DNA from: Candidimonas nitroreducens
GTDB taxonomy: Bacteria > Pseudomonadota > Gammaproteobacteria > Burkholderiales > Burkholderiaceae_B
Assembly: GCF_002209565.1 (NCBI RefSeq)
Contig: NZ_NJIH01000016.1
Coordinates: 1-64,000 of the forward strand
Length of the DNA: 64,000 nucleotides
Reading direction: 5' to 3'
Shown: piece by piece, positions 29,407 through 37,462 of the stretch
Layout of the letters: every line of letters begins with the position of its first letter
Position numbering within the stretch: the first letter of the stretch is position 1
The notes under the pieces: model-generated
What the model was told of the DNA's origin: nothing
Databases searched by the model: none
What the model saw: the letters and a program-made list of their open reading frames with translations, nothing else
Position numbers and translations under genes: made by a program

Positions 29407-30240
29407 TTATTTCCCCGTTGGCGCAAGCGTGTCTTGTGCCAGCTTGCGCACCACTTTGGGTGCTTTTTCAACGGAAAGCGCGCTGCTTAATTGCGCGGCC
29501 GCGCGCTTCAATCTGGCCAGATAGCGCACATGCCAGCTGGCATTGTCTGTCACGGTAGTGTTCATCCTGCTCAAGTTCAGGGCGGCTATCAGGCGGCCCT
29601 GTTGGAAGATTGGAACGGACAGGCCGCAGGTGTGCTCTTCGACCTCGCCCGAAGTGCGTGCGTATCCTTGGCGGCGAACGTCTCCGATGATCTTGCGCAG
29701 CGCCGCCGGGTCGGTATTGGTCAGATGCGTCAGGGGTTGGAGGTCGGCTTGCGACAGGTAGTTGTCGAGTTGCTCGGTCGTGAAGCCGGATAGCAGGACT
29801 CTTCCCGCCGAGTGGCAATACAGCGGAATCCTCGACCCTATCGAAACGTCCTGGACTAGCGTCCGATGCACGGGTATTCGAACCACGTAGACTAGTTGAT
29901 CGCCGTCGAGCGCGGCGATGCTGCAGGTTTCGCCCAGGTCTGCCACCAGGCCCTCCATGACGGGTTCGGCAAAACTCCAAAGCGGCATAGAGGACAGATA
30001 TGCGTAGCCCAAGGCGAGAACGCGTGGGGTCAGCGCGAAGTGGCGGTTGCCGAAGCGCGCCGCAAAACCCAGGTCGACCAAAGTCAGCAGCACGCGTCGC
30101 GCCGTGGCTCGCGTCAACCCCGTGCGGGCCGCGGCCTCGGATAAAGTAAGCGCCCGGGCCTCGTTGTTGAAGGCTTGAATGACGGCCAGGCCCTTGGCGA
30201 GGCCGTTGATGAAATAATCGTCGTGCTTGCTATCGTCCAT
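29407..30240 (-). CDS. IclR-family regulator, PcaR/PobR-like
   Basis: Regulator of 277 residues. N-terminal wHTH (GLAVIQAFNNEARALTLSEA, AARTGLTRATARRVLLTL, residues 13-58) and C-terminal effector domain with the IclR signature SGEVEEHTCGLSVPIF (about 198-213). The FINGLAKGLAVIQAF opening is typical of the PcaR/PobR/CatR branch that handles aromatic acid pathways. It lies inside the operon it probably controls, and a PobR/PcaU-like palindrome (35314-35330) is found ahead of the first gene. Confidence 0.93.
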   Translation of the reverse strand: MDDSKHDDYFINGLAKGLAVIQAFNNEARALTLSEAAARTGLTRATARRVLLTLVDLGFAARFGNRHFALTPRVLALGYAYLSSMPLWSFAEPVMEGLVADLGETCSIAALDGDQLVYVVRIPVHRTLVQDVSIGSRIPLYCHSAGRVLLSGFTTEQLDNYLSQADLQPLTHLTNTDPAALRKIIGDVRRQGYARTSGEVEEHTCGLSVPIFQQGRLIAALNLSRMNTTVTDNASWHVRYLARLKRAAAQLSSALSVEKAPKVVRKLAQDTLAPTGK

Positions 30241-30295
30241 CCTGAATGCTCGAAGGCCGATGCCTAGTGGAGTGGGCCGCCGGCTGTGGAAATAT

Positions 30296-32458
30296 TCATG
30301 AGGCTGCTTCGTCAGCCTCGAAGTCCAGCCCGGTGTTGAGTTCGATCAGGGCGTCGGCGGCGACAAGCCCACCATGAGGCATTGCGATAAGGGGATTGAT
30401 GTCGACGGAAATTATGCGGCCATTTTGTTCCTGCACCCACTTCCCGACGGAGACCGCGAGCCTTGCCAGTGTTTCGACGGGCAGCGGCGGCTCACCACGG
30501 GTTTCCTTGTACAGGGGGGCGAGACGAAGTTCATCGAGCCGGTGTCTTACATGAGCCAGGTCAAATGGTTGTACCAGGGTTACTGCGTCGGGCATGGCTT
30601 CAACAAACTTTCCGCCGTCGCCTATCAGCAGCACACTGCCGAACTTTTCGTCCCACCGGGCTCCGATCATGAGCTCCCGCCGGCCGCGGAGCATGGACGC
30701 TACGATGATGCCGTCCAGGCTCTTTCCCAGCTTGGCTGTGGCGGAGTGCATCTCTTCGGCTGCCGAGCAGGCTGCGTCGACGTCGCTGATGCCCAGCCTG
30801 ACCAGCCCATATTCCGATTTGTGGGGAATTTGCGCCGAACATGCCTTGATGACGACTGGAAGGTCGAGTGTGCGCACAGCCTGGCGCACGTCTTCCCGGT
30901 TTTTGCATAGCCTCCAAGGGGCGGTTGGAATCCCGATCGCTTCCAACTGCTCGAGGCTGTCTGCTTCCGACAGCAGCCTCCCGGTATTTTTGACGGGGCT
31001 GCTTACGGTGCTGAATATACCAGTCGTGGCATCCAGCCTGTCGGCTTCCCGCTGCAATGCGCATACGGCGGCAAGCTGCCCCAAAGCGGCCATGGCGTCT
31101 TCGTCGTGCTCGTAGGAAACAATGCCGTGTTTTTCGAAAGTGCGGCGTGTGTGTTCAAGAGGGCAGGCGAGTACTACGGGCTTTCCCGAAGTATGCTGGA
31201 AGACGGCGGTGTCCTTGGCAAATTGTTCGGTGTCATAACCCTGTCCGGACATTGGCAGGCTGATGAAGAGCGCGTCGCAGCATGTGCCGCCCAGGTGAGG
31301 CAGGACGTCGCCGAAAAATTGGTTGTTGGTCAGGAGCGCCGCTGTCAGGTCTATAGGGTTCTGGCCGCTGGCGAACGTAGGGAGCAGGCGTTCGATGGAT
31401 TCCTTGACCGAGGCGGGGAAGGCCGGCACCTGCAGGCCGTGGCGTTCGGCGGAGTCCGCTCCCATGACACAGGCTGCGCCCGAATTGCTCAGGATCGCAA
31501 TGCGGGGGCCCTTGGTTCTTTGGGGTTTCAGCAGCAAGCGCGCCCCTTGGACTAGACTGCGCATGTCGGCAACGCGAAGTATGCCGTTTTGCCTGAACCA
31601 GGCATCCAGCGCTTTGTCTTCGGTGGCGACTGCGCCGGTATGCGACAAGGCTGCGGCGCGCCCGCGATCTGAAACGCCGGCTTTCAAGGCGAGGACGGGA
31701 ATCGCGCGCGCGCGCGCAGCGCGTGCCGCGGCGGCCAGAGTCGACGGATCGACCAGATTCTCCAGATACAGCAGTATCAGGCGCACCTCGGGATCTGCTG
31801 CCGCGGCGCACGCAAAATCCGCCACTGTGAGGTCGGCCTCGTTTCCCGTGGCGAATGAATAGCGTATGCCGACGCCTTCTGCGCGCAGCAACGCATACGG
31901 AACCATGCTCATGGCCCCACTTTGGCTGGCGATCGCGACTGGGCCGTCTTGCGGGGAAATTTCTCCGAGCACGGTCGCAAAAGTGGCCAGCGCCTTGCTG
32001 TCGAAGCTGGCCAACCCCTGGCTGTTCGGGCCGACGAGCCGCATGCCGGACGAGCGCGCCGTTTCTGCCATCTTGCGTTGAACGGCCAGGCCCGCCGCAC
32101 CGGTTTCGCCGAAACCCGACGATATGACTATGCATACCTTGACACCTTGCCGGGCGCAGGTCATGACAGCTTCCAGGGCCGCGGCGCCTGGAACGCACAC
32201 GATTGCCATCTCGGGGACTTCCGGAAGCGCGCCTATCTCGGGCCACGATTCAAGCCCTTGGACGAGAGACCGGGCGCTGTTCACCGGATACAGCTTGCCG
32301 GCGTAGCCGTGCTGCAGCATGTATTTGATGGGGCGGCCGCCTATCTTGTCCGGGTTGTCGGAAGCTCCGACTACCGCGATGGAGCGCGGCGACAGGGCTG
32401 CACTGATCCAATCGTCCTGGTCTTGCGTGTTTGCGATCGGAAGCGTCGCGGCATGCAT
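30296..32458 (-). CDS. NDP-forming acyl-CoA synthetase (acetate--CoA ligase, fused subunits)
   Basis: Enzyme of 720 residues that would make an acyl-CoA from a carboxylic acid, ATP (or GTP) and CoA through a phosphohistidine. Domains in order: CoA-binding Rossmann (about 18-145, PRSIAVVGASDNPDKIGG), ligase-CoA (170-310) with the phosphorylated His at H273 in AALSHTGAVA, a second CoA-ligase region, and a C-terminal ATP-grasp domain (about 490-705, PVVIKACSAQIPHKSEYG). Same operon as Bug no. 4 (15 bp gap) and hot-dog hydratases, so it likely activates the imported acid. Confidence 0.94.
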   Translation of the reverse strand: MHAATLPIANTQDQDDWISAALSPRSIAVVGASDNPDKIGGRPIKYMLQHGYAGKLYPVNSARSLVQGLESWPEIGALPEVPEMAIVCVPGAAALEAVMTCARQGVKVCIVISSGFGETGAAGLAVQRKMAETARSSGMRLVGPNSQGLASFDSKALATFATVLGEISPQDGPVAIASQSGAMSMVPYALLRAEGVGIRYSFATGNEADLTVADFACAAAADPEVRLILLYLENLVDPSTLAAAARAARARAIPVLALKAGVSDRGRAAALSHTGAVATEDKALDAWFRQNGILRVADMRSLVQGARLLLKPQRTKGPRIAILSNSGAACVMGADSAERHGLQVPAFPASVKESIERLLPTFASGQNPIDLTAALLTNNQFFGDVLPHLGGTCCDALFISLPMSGQGYDTEQFAKDTAVFQHTSGKPVVLACPLEHTRRTFEKHGIVSYEHDEDAMAALGQLAAVCALQREADRLDATTGIFSTVSSPVKNTGRLLSEADSLEQLEAIGIPTAPWRLCKNREDVRQAVRTLDLPVVIKACSAQIPHKSEYGLVRLGISDVDAACSAAEEMHSATAKLGKSLDGIIVASMLRGRRELMIGARWDEKFGSVLLIGDGGKFVEAMPDAVTLVQPFDLAHVRHRLDELRLAPLYKETRGEPPLPVETLARLAVSVGKWVQEQNGRIISVDINPLIAMPHGGLVAADALIELNTGLDFEADEAAS

Positions 32459-32473
32459 ATATCGGTTTCCTGG

Positions 32474-33436
32474 TTAATTGGCGGTTGCGCCCGAGATCTG
32501 CACAACCTTTTTCCACTTGGGCGACTCGCTGGCGATGAATGCGCTGAAGTCGGCGGCAGAATTGGGCGTGTACGTGACGCCCTGAGCCTCGAGCATTTGC
32601 TTGGTCTTGGCGTCTTTCATTACCTCGACCATGGTTTCATTGAGTTTGCGTATCACATCGGGCGGGGTGCCTGCGGGAGCGGCGACTCCAAACCACGCGG
32701 TAGCCGCGAATCCGGGAAGCCCAGCCTCGGCAACCGTGGGGACGTCGGGCAGCAGGGTGGAGCGTTGTTTGGTGGATACGGCCAATGCCCGGAGCTTTCC
32801 GGACTTGACCTGCGGCAATGCCGTGGGAAGATTGTCGAACATGATCTGCACCTGGCCGCCGAGCATGCCTGCCAGCGCGGCGCTGCTGCCGCGGTAGGGC
32901 ACGTGCTGGGCCTGGATGCCGGCTTCCTGCTTGAAGAGTTCGGACATCAGGTGCCCGCTCGTCCCCGTCCCCATGGAAGCGAAGTTCAATTTGTTGGGGT
33001 GCGCTTTTGCGTAGCTGATCAGCTCTTGCTCTGTTTTTACCGGCATGCCAGGGGTAACCAATAAAACATTCGGCACTTCTCCGGCAAGCATGACAGGAGC
33101 GAACGCGGTGGCGGGATCGTAGGGCAGATTGTGGTAGAGCCATTTATTGATGGCGTATACCCCGGAAGATGCAAGCAGCAGTGTGTAGCCGTCAGGGGCG
33201 GAATTTGCAACGTAGGCCGCTCCAAGATTGCCGCCCGCGCCAGGCCGGTTGATGACGATCACGGATTTCCCCAGGCGCGGTGTCATTCCGGCGGCGAGCG
33301 CGCGAGCCAATATGTCGTTCGTGCCACCGGCACCATAGGGAACAATGATGGTTATCGGCCTGCTCGGGTATGAATCGGCCAAGGCAGGCCTCATGCTGAA
33401 TATCGCAATGGCCGCGGCTAAAAGTGCTTTCCACAT
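32474..33436 (-). CDS. Bug-family tripartite tricarboxylate transporter receptor, no. 4
   Basis: Periplasmic receptor of 320 residues from the start MWKALLAAAIAIF, with AAAGGAG just upstream. Signal peptide ends at PALA-DSYPS. Motifs: ITIIVPYGAGGTNDILAR, VINRPGAGGNLGAAYVANSAPDGYT, HVPYRGSSAALAGMLGGQ. Lies between a RidA/hot-dog group and the NDP-forming CoA ligase, all on the minus strand. The 106-bp gap in front of it holds no gene. Confidence 0.95.
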   Translation of the reverse strand: MWKALLAAAIAIFSMRPALADSYPSRPITIIVPYGAGGTNDILARALAAGMTPRLGKSVIVINRPGAGGNLGAAYVANSAPDGYTLLLASSGVYAINKWLYHNLPYDPATAFAPVMLAGEVPNVLLVTPGMPVKTEQELISYAKAHPNKLNFASMGTGTSGHLMSELFKQEAGIQAQHVPYRGSSAALAGMLGGQVQIMFDNLPTALPQVKSGKLRALAVSTKQRSTLLPDVPTVAEAGLPGFAATAWFGVAAPAGTPPDVIRKLNETMVEVMKDAKTKQMLEAQGVTYTPNSAADFSAFIASESPKWKKVVQISGATAN

Positions 33437-33542
33437 GTCTCTCTCCTTTGAAAAAATAGAAATGCATATTGCGCAGCGCTGCATACGGCCTTCTTGCAAA
33501 AGGGCGCCTGGCAGCGGCTTCGCGTCTACGGTTTCGGGCCGC

Positions 33543-33944
33543 TTACCTGGGCTTCCCTATGTAGGCGACCGCTCGTATTTCGATCAGCGCGGCGGGCCGA
33601 ACCAGTTCCGCAACCTTGACCCCGGTTGCGGCGGGGTAGGGCCCATCGCCGAACACTTCGCGTCGGACGTCCGCTGTCTTCTCGTAGTTATCGAAGGTCG
33701 TGACGTAGTCCACGGTCTCGACGATGCTGCCCATGTCGGTTCCGGCGGCCTCGAGCACCTTTGAGATCTTCGAGTAAATGAATCGCGCCTGTGCGGCGAT
33801 ATCGCCTTCGCCGACTATTTTCCGGTTGTCGTCCACGGCGGTCATGCCTGACAGAAAGATGTAGTCACCGGCACGGATGGCGGGGGAAAACGTCGGATTG
33901 CCCCGGGTGCCCGAAAGCTTTATGGCTTCAATGTTCTGGTGCAT
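33543..33944 (-). CDS. RidA family protein
   Basis: Small trimeric RidA-type protein of 133 residues. Features: YIFLSGMTAVDD near residue 28, the R-x-x-x-F-G-DGPYPAATGVKVAEL stretch (about 94-115) and C-terminal LIEIRAVAYIGKP. The position normally held by the catalytic Arg of RidA reads ATGVKV, so imine deaminase activity is doubtful; a catabolic side role is more likely. Its first 17 bases overlap the end of the upstream hot-dog gene, so translation is coupled. Confidence 0.9.
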   Translation of the reverse strand: MHQNIEAIKLSGTRGNPTFSPAIRAGDYIFLSGMTAVDDNRKIVGEGDIAAQARFIYSKISKVLEAAGTDMGSIVETVDYVTTFDNYEKTADVRREVFGDGPYPAATGVKVAELVRPAALIEIRAVAYIGKPR

Positions 33945-34425
33945 GGCTTTGGTCGATGTGATCTTTTAGTAGGAATTGAAGGCGGAACGTTGATTTCGGT
34001 TGATTCCCAGGATCGGAATCGGCTTGAATTGCGTGGAGTTCGACGTCGAAGCTGACTAGAGACACGCCGGCGGTGCGAGGCTCGACGGCCGCCACGGTGT
34101 ATGTCAGCTTGAGCCGGTCGCCTGCTATGACGGGACGCAGGAATCTGGCCTGGGCGCTGGTCATTGCCACCATGCTGTCATGCAGCTGCTCGGATAGATC
34201 GGTGGCGCCGAGCGCGCTGAGCGCGAGCAGTAGAAGGCCGTGGGCAACCGGGCCGCGGAACCCTTTGTCGTGTGCATAGCTCGCGTCGTAGTGAATAGGG
34301 TGGCGGTCGCCGGTCAGAGCGGAGAAGTTCAGGAAAGCCGCCATATCGAGCGTGATTTCACGTTCCGCCACCTGCGCCCCGATTTCCAGGTCGGTTGCAT
34401 ACAGCTGCTGTTTTGAGGCTGGCAT
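33928..34425 (-). CDS. MaoC-like (R)-specific enoyl-CoA hydratase, hot-dog fold
   Basis: Protein of 165 residues with the MaoC hydratase motif: the catalytic Asp/His lie in TGDRHPIHYDASYA (about 38-51), followed by GFRGPVAHGLLLLALSALG. ARFLRPVIAGDRLKLTYTV is the second typical strand. It would hydrate a trans-2-enoyl-CoA or dehydrate a 3-hydroxyacyl-CoA in the cytosol. Second of two MaoC genes in the operon, overlapping the following RidA gene. Confidence 0.92.
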   Translation of the reverse strand: MPASKQQLYATDLEIGAQVAEREITLDMAAFLNFSALTGDRHPIHYDASYAHDKGFRGPVAHGLLLLALSALGATDLSEQLHDSMVAMTSAQARFLRPVIAGDRLKLTYTVAAVEPRTAGVSLVSFDVELHAIQADSDPGNQPKSTFRLQFLLKDHIDQSHAPEH

Positions 34426-34444
34426 GGTATTGCTGCGGGCCGCG

Positions 34445-34780
34445 TCAGTCGACGAGTTCTATGCTGCCGACCATGACCGTTCTGTCGCTCGACGTAGCGT
34501 TCAGGCTGCCGTCGTCCGCAACAGAGGCCACAAAGGTATCGCCAGGATAGACCGGCCCTATCCATTTGGTGTGTAATTTGCCGCGCGTCAGCCATTCGGG
34601 GCCGAAGCGCATGGCGCCCAGATCCGCCGCAAAGGCGGTCATGTGTGGGCCATGCAGAAGTGTGCCGTTGAAGCCGCGTTCCACGGCGTAGTCGTGATCG
34701 TAGTGGATGATATCGTTGTCGCCGTTGATACGGCCATAGCCGTCGATCATGGCCTGGGTAATTTCAAGCGTGCGCTTCAT
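34445..34780 (-). CDS. Short MaoC-like hydratase, hot-dog fold
   Basis: Single hot-dog protein of only 111 residues with the hydratase motif INGDNDIIHYDHDYA (about 18-32) and GFNGTLLHGPHMTAFAADLG. The second half keeps a KWIGPVYPGDTF strand. It is 4 bp behind the upstream hot-dog gene and 19 bp ahead of the longer MaoC gene. Being short, it may form a heteromer with the neighbour whose catalytic residues are missing, as in two-subunit dehydratases. Confidence 0.9.
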   Translation of the reverse strand: MKRTLEITQAMIDGYGRINGDNDIIHYDHDYAVERGFNGTLLHGPHMTAFAADLGAMRFGPEWLTRGKLHTKWIGPVYPGDTFVASVADDGSLNATSSDRTVMVGSIELVD

Positions 34781-34783
34781 GGC

Positions 34784-35233
34784 TTATTCCGGAACGTGAA
34801 AAGTATTGAGTATTTCGGCGATGGGCTGGCCCCGGTCGTCCGAGAAAACGCCGTGCCAGCGTATGTACTTGCGGCCACGCTTCTCGAATTTGTCGAGAAT
34901 GGTGCCGGTCGCGTTCACGCGGGTGGTTTCGTCAGCCCAAATGGCGCGATGCCATTTCATTTCCAGTTCCGCCATGACGATGCCCTGGATCGGCGGGTAT
35001 GTTTGATACACGGGAACTGTCATGTAAGGAAGAATGACGTTCGGCGCGGCGGCCTGGCGCCCGTCGACGACATATAGAGACGGGTCGGCTTGCGAAGCGC
35101 TGAAGTACTCGCCCACGATCTCGGGTGTTATGTCGAAAGAGACGGGGCCGAGCTGCGCGCCCTCTTTAAAAACGGAGTAAGGGGTGCCGGGAAGAGAGCC
35201 TTCGCGAGGCTTGATTTCGCTTGGTCTGGTCAT
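34784..35233 (-). CDS. MaoC-type N-terminal hot-dog subunit lacking hydratase motif
   Basis: Protein of 149 residues from MTRPSEIKPREGS; an in-frame ATG five codons upstream is also possible. It has FDITPEIVGEYFSASQADPSLY and LPYMTVPVYQTYPP, and later ELEMKWHRAIWADETTRVNATGTI, the pattern of the FAS1/HTD2-like non-catalytic hot-dog half. The D-x4-H motif of its two neighbours is absent. First gene of the long minus-strand operon; it probably pairs with the 111-residue hydratase. Confidence 0.8.
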   Translation of the reverse strand: MTRPSEIKPREGSLPGTPYSVFKEGAQLGPVSFDITPEIVGEYFSASQADPSLYVVDGRQAAAPNVILPYMTVPVYQTYPPIQGIVMAELEMKWHRAIWADETTRVNATGTILDKFEKRGRKYIRWHGVFSDDRGQPIAEILNTFHVPE

Positions 35234-35313
35234 GATGGCCCACATGTGGTTGGGGGTTGAACATGACGCAGATCCTAAGCAAAGCTGGTCGGGACACCAA
35301 GCTTCGCCTGAAA

Positions 35314-35330
35314 TGTGCGTAAGCCGCACA
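35314..35330. promoter_or_regulatory. IclR-type palindromic operator
   Basis: TGTGCG-TAAGC-CGCACA, perfect 6-bp arms with 5-base spacer, 81-97 bases upstream of the first hot-dog gene in a 280-bp gap. The Acinetobacter PobR/PcaU half-site pair, as I recall it, has the same 17-base layout with TGTTCG on the left and an identical CGCACA on the right. A PcaR/PobR-like regulator is encoded in the operon. No other gene is seen in this gap. Confidence 0.6.
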
Positions 35331-35513
35331 AAATGAGGTGCCTGGTGGTGAAAGGCCGCTTTTGATTATGGATTGGCGCTGTCGAGGCTATGCCCGGCGC
35401 TTTGTTGCGGCGTCGCAAGCCTGTGTTTGGCCGTCGGCGCGAAACTGGATATTGATATGGGCGGTGATGCGCGGCGCGCAGGGGGGCAGTGTGTAGCCGA
35501 TCGGGCCATCGTC

Positions 35514-36431
35514 TCAGCCGGCTGCGAAGTGCTGGACGACCGCGCGTGGCGCTGGGCCGCCGTCCAGCCACGCCAGCGTTTCGCGCCACAGCGTGTCACG
35601 GAAGCGATCGTGGAAGAAAGCGAAATGGCCGATACTCGGCAGGTGCAGCTCTTCGGGGCGCACCAGCACATAAGAGCGCTCGCAGCCGGTGTAATACGCC
35701 AGCAAGCGCCGTACGGCGGCCGGGGTTGCGTAGGGGTCGTCGGTAATGCTGTAGGCCAGCATGGGGCAGCGCAGGGTGGGGAAGTAGCGGGCGGGATCCG
35801 TATCTGGCGCGAGTGCGTGGGCATTTGCGCTGCCGCCGGGCTCTGCGCCCAGGGTCGCCTTGCGAAACGCCCATTCATAGGCCACCCCGGCGGGCAAGTC
35901 TTCCAGCCAGCCCAGGCGGCGCCCCGGAAAGTATCCCATCAGGCGCGTCACCAGCGGCATGAAGATATGCCATTTGAGGAACATCGGGTAGCGCGCCCGC
36001 GGAGCGTAGTCTTTCCAGTACGCGAACTGCGCGCCTACGGTCAGCATGCGGTCGATGCGCGCGCTGGATGCGCTGAAGCCCGGCACCACCCCGCCTATGC
36101 TGTGGCCTACGACCGCGATGCGGGCGGCGGGAAATTCCCGTGCCGCCCAGTTCAGCACGCCCGCGAAATCCTTGTTGCCCCAGTCGAATTTGCTGGCTTG
36201 CAGCTTGCGCAGCGATTCCGGGCGTGAAGCCCCGATGCCGCGATAATCGTACGTGATTGCGGTGTACCCGTGTGCCGCCAGGAAGCGTGCATACCTCGAG
36301 TAATACGCGGCCTTGACCCCCGTGGCGCAGTTGATGATGGCCACGTTCGAGGAATTTCCGCTTTTGTCGGGGCGGTGTACCGTCGCGCCCAGCGGGTAGC
36401 CGTCCGTTGCGGGGATGATGGTGCCAGTCAT
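35514..36431 (-). CDS. Alpha/beta hydrolase
   Basis: Cytosolic hydrolase of 305 residues. Nucleophile elbow GHSIGG (Ser near residue 112), oxyanion region INCATGVKAAYYSRYARFL (about 34-52), acid candidate in SITDDPYATPAA (about 231-242) and a C-terminal His in PSIGHFAFFHDRF (about 268-280). Looks like the YheT/PhaZ-like serine hydrolases annotated as AB hydrolase-1. No lipid anchor or signal peptide. Same strand as the downstream hot-dog operon but 280 bp away. Confidence 0.88.
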   Translation of the reverse strand: MTGTIIPATDGYPLGATVHRPDKSGNSSNVAIINCATGVKAAYYSRYARFLAAHGYTAITYDYRGIGASRPESLRKLQASKFDWGNKDFAGVLNWAAREFPAARIAVVGHSIGGVVPGFSASSARIDRMLTVGAQFAYWKDYAPRARYPMFLKWHIFMPLVTRLMGYFPGRRLGWLEDLPAGVAYEWAFRKATLGAEPGGSANAHALAPDTDPARYFPTLRCPMLAYSITDDPYATPAAVRRLLAYYTGCERSYVLVRPEELHLPSIGHFAFFHDRFRDTLWRETLAWLDGGPAPRAVVQHFAAG

Positions 36432-36777
36432 GGGAAAGGGCGCCGGGTGGGCTGTGGTCTATGTTGAAGCAAGGTGAGGATGTTTATCGTTCAGCTCAAG
36501 GTAACTAGGCAAGGCAACTCGGTAGCTACGTAAATATAGCGGGTTTGCGGCGCGTGTATTGACCATGACGCGGTGGCCATGGCGCGGCAACGCAGGAAAG
36601 TCGCTCGGGCTGCGGATCCGGCCCCTATGTGCGAGGGCACCGGTGCGTGCGCTCGATCCAGCGCTACACTTCAGCTGCCCGGGCTCCGTGCCGGCGCATG
36701 GCATCCCGGCAGCTTGCGATGGGCCGGCGGCGCGCAGGCGCAGGCACCCCCCGATTTTGCGACCCACAGGAGCTTCC
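36432..36777. other. Intergenic gap, divergent promoters expected
   Basis: 346 bp between the divergently transcribed alpha/beta hydrolase and GNAT genes. An AT-richer part at about 36470-36550 may hold the promoters. I see no open frame with a ribosome site, no long palindrome and no RNA gene. Confidence 0.4.
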
Positions 36778-37329
36778 ATGACTTCCCCAGCAGCAGCGCA
36801 AGATGGCGTGAGCCTGGTCGACTGCGACGAGGCGCGACACGCCTCGGCGATTCTGGCGATCTTGAACGAGGCCATCGTCAATTCGACGGCCTTGTATGAC
36901 TACGCACCCAGGCCGCCGCAGGCCATGGCAGGCTGGTTTGCCGCGAAGCGCGCCAGCGGTTTTCCGGTCGTGGGGGCGATCGATGCTGCGGGCGATTTGC
37001 TGGGTTTTGCCAGCTGGGGCACGTTTCGCGCGTTCCCGGCCTACAAGTACACGGTGGAGCACAGCGTGTATGTGCACCCCGAGCAGCGCGGCCGCGGATT
37101 GGGCAAGCTCCTGATGCAAGAATTGATCCGCCGTGCCGGGCAGGCGCAGCTGCATGTGTTGGTGGGTTGCATAGACGCCACGAATACCGCCAGCATCCGG
37201 CTGCACACCGGGCTGGGATTCAAACATGCCGGCACCATAGCGCAGGCCGGATTCAAGTTCGGGCGCTGGCTGGATGCCGCGTTCTACCAGCTCAATCTGC
37301 AGACGCCGCTGCAGCCGCAGGACGGCTGA
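36778..37329 (+). CDS. GNAT acetyltransferase, phosphinothricin acetyltransferase-like
   Basis: Protein of 183 residues; start MTSPAAAQDG has CAGGAG six bases upstream. The segment EAIVNSTALYDYAPRPPQAMAGWF and the acetyl-CoA loop VHPEQRGRGLGKLLMQELI (about 98-116) followed by LVGCIDATNTASIRLHTGLGF are the hallmarks of the PAT/MnaT branch, which N-acetylates phosphinothricin, methionine sulfoximine or similar amino acids. Specificity is not certain. Confidence 0.9.
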   Translation: MTSPAAAQDGVSLVDCDEARHASAILAILNEAIVNSTALYDYAPRPPQAMAGWFAAKRASGFPVVGAIDAAGDLLGFASWGTFRAFPAYKYTVEHSVYVHPEQRGRGLGKLLMQELIRRAGQAQLHVLVGCIDATNTASIRLHTGLGFKHAGTIAQAGFKFGRWLDAAFYQLNLQTPLQPQDG

Positions 37330-37462
37330 GCAGGCGGTCAGGGCTTATCCCATTGCGCCAGGTGCGGAAGCACTCCCGAGGGATCCCATACATAAGTAAG
37401 CAATGCACCATAGGGCTTTCGTTGCGGCGCAGCCACGCGCCGAAGGCAAGCCGTATCGTGCC

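Noticed and set aside
31704..31727. GCGCGC run in the CoA ligase gene as a possible simple repeat or Z-DNA site
   Set aside because: It encodes an Arg/Ala run (AARAARARAIP) in frame and is ordinary for GC-rich coding DNA.
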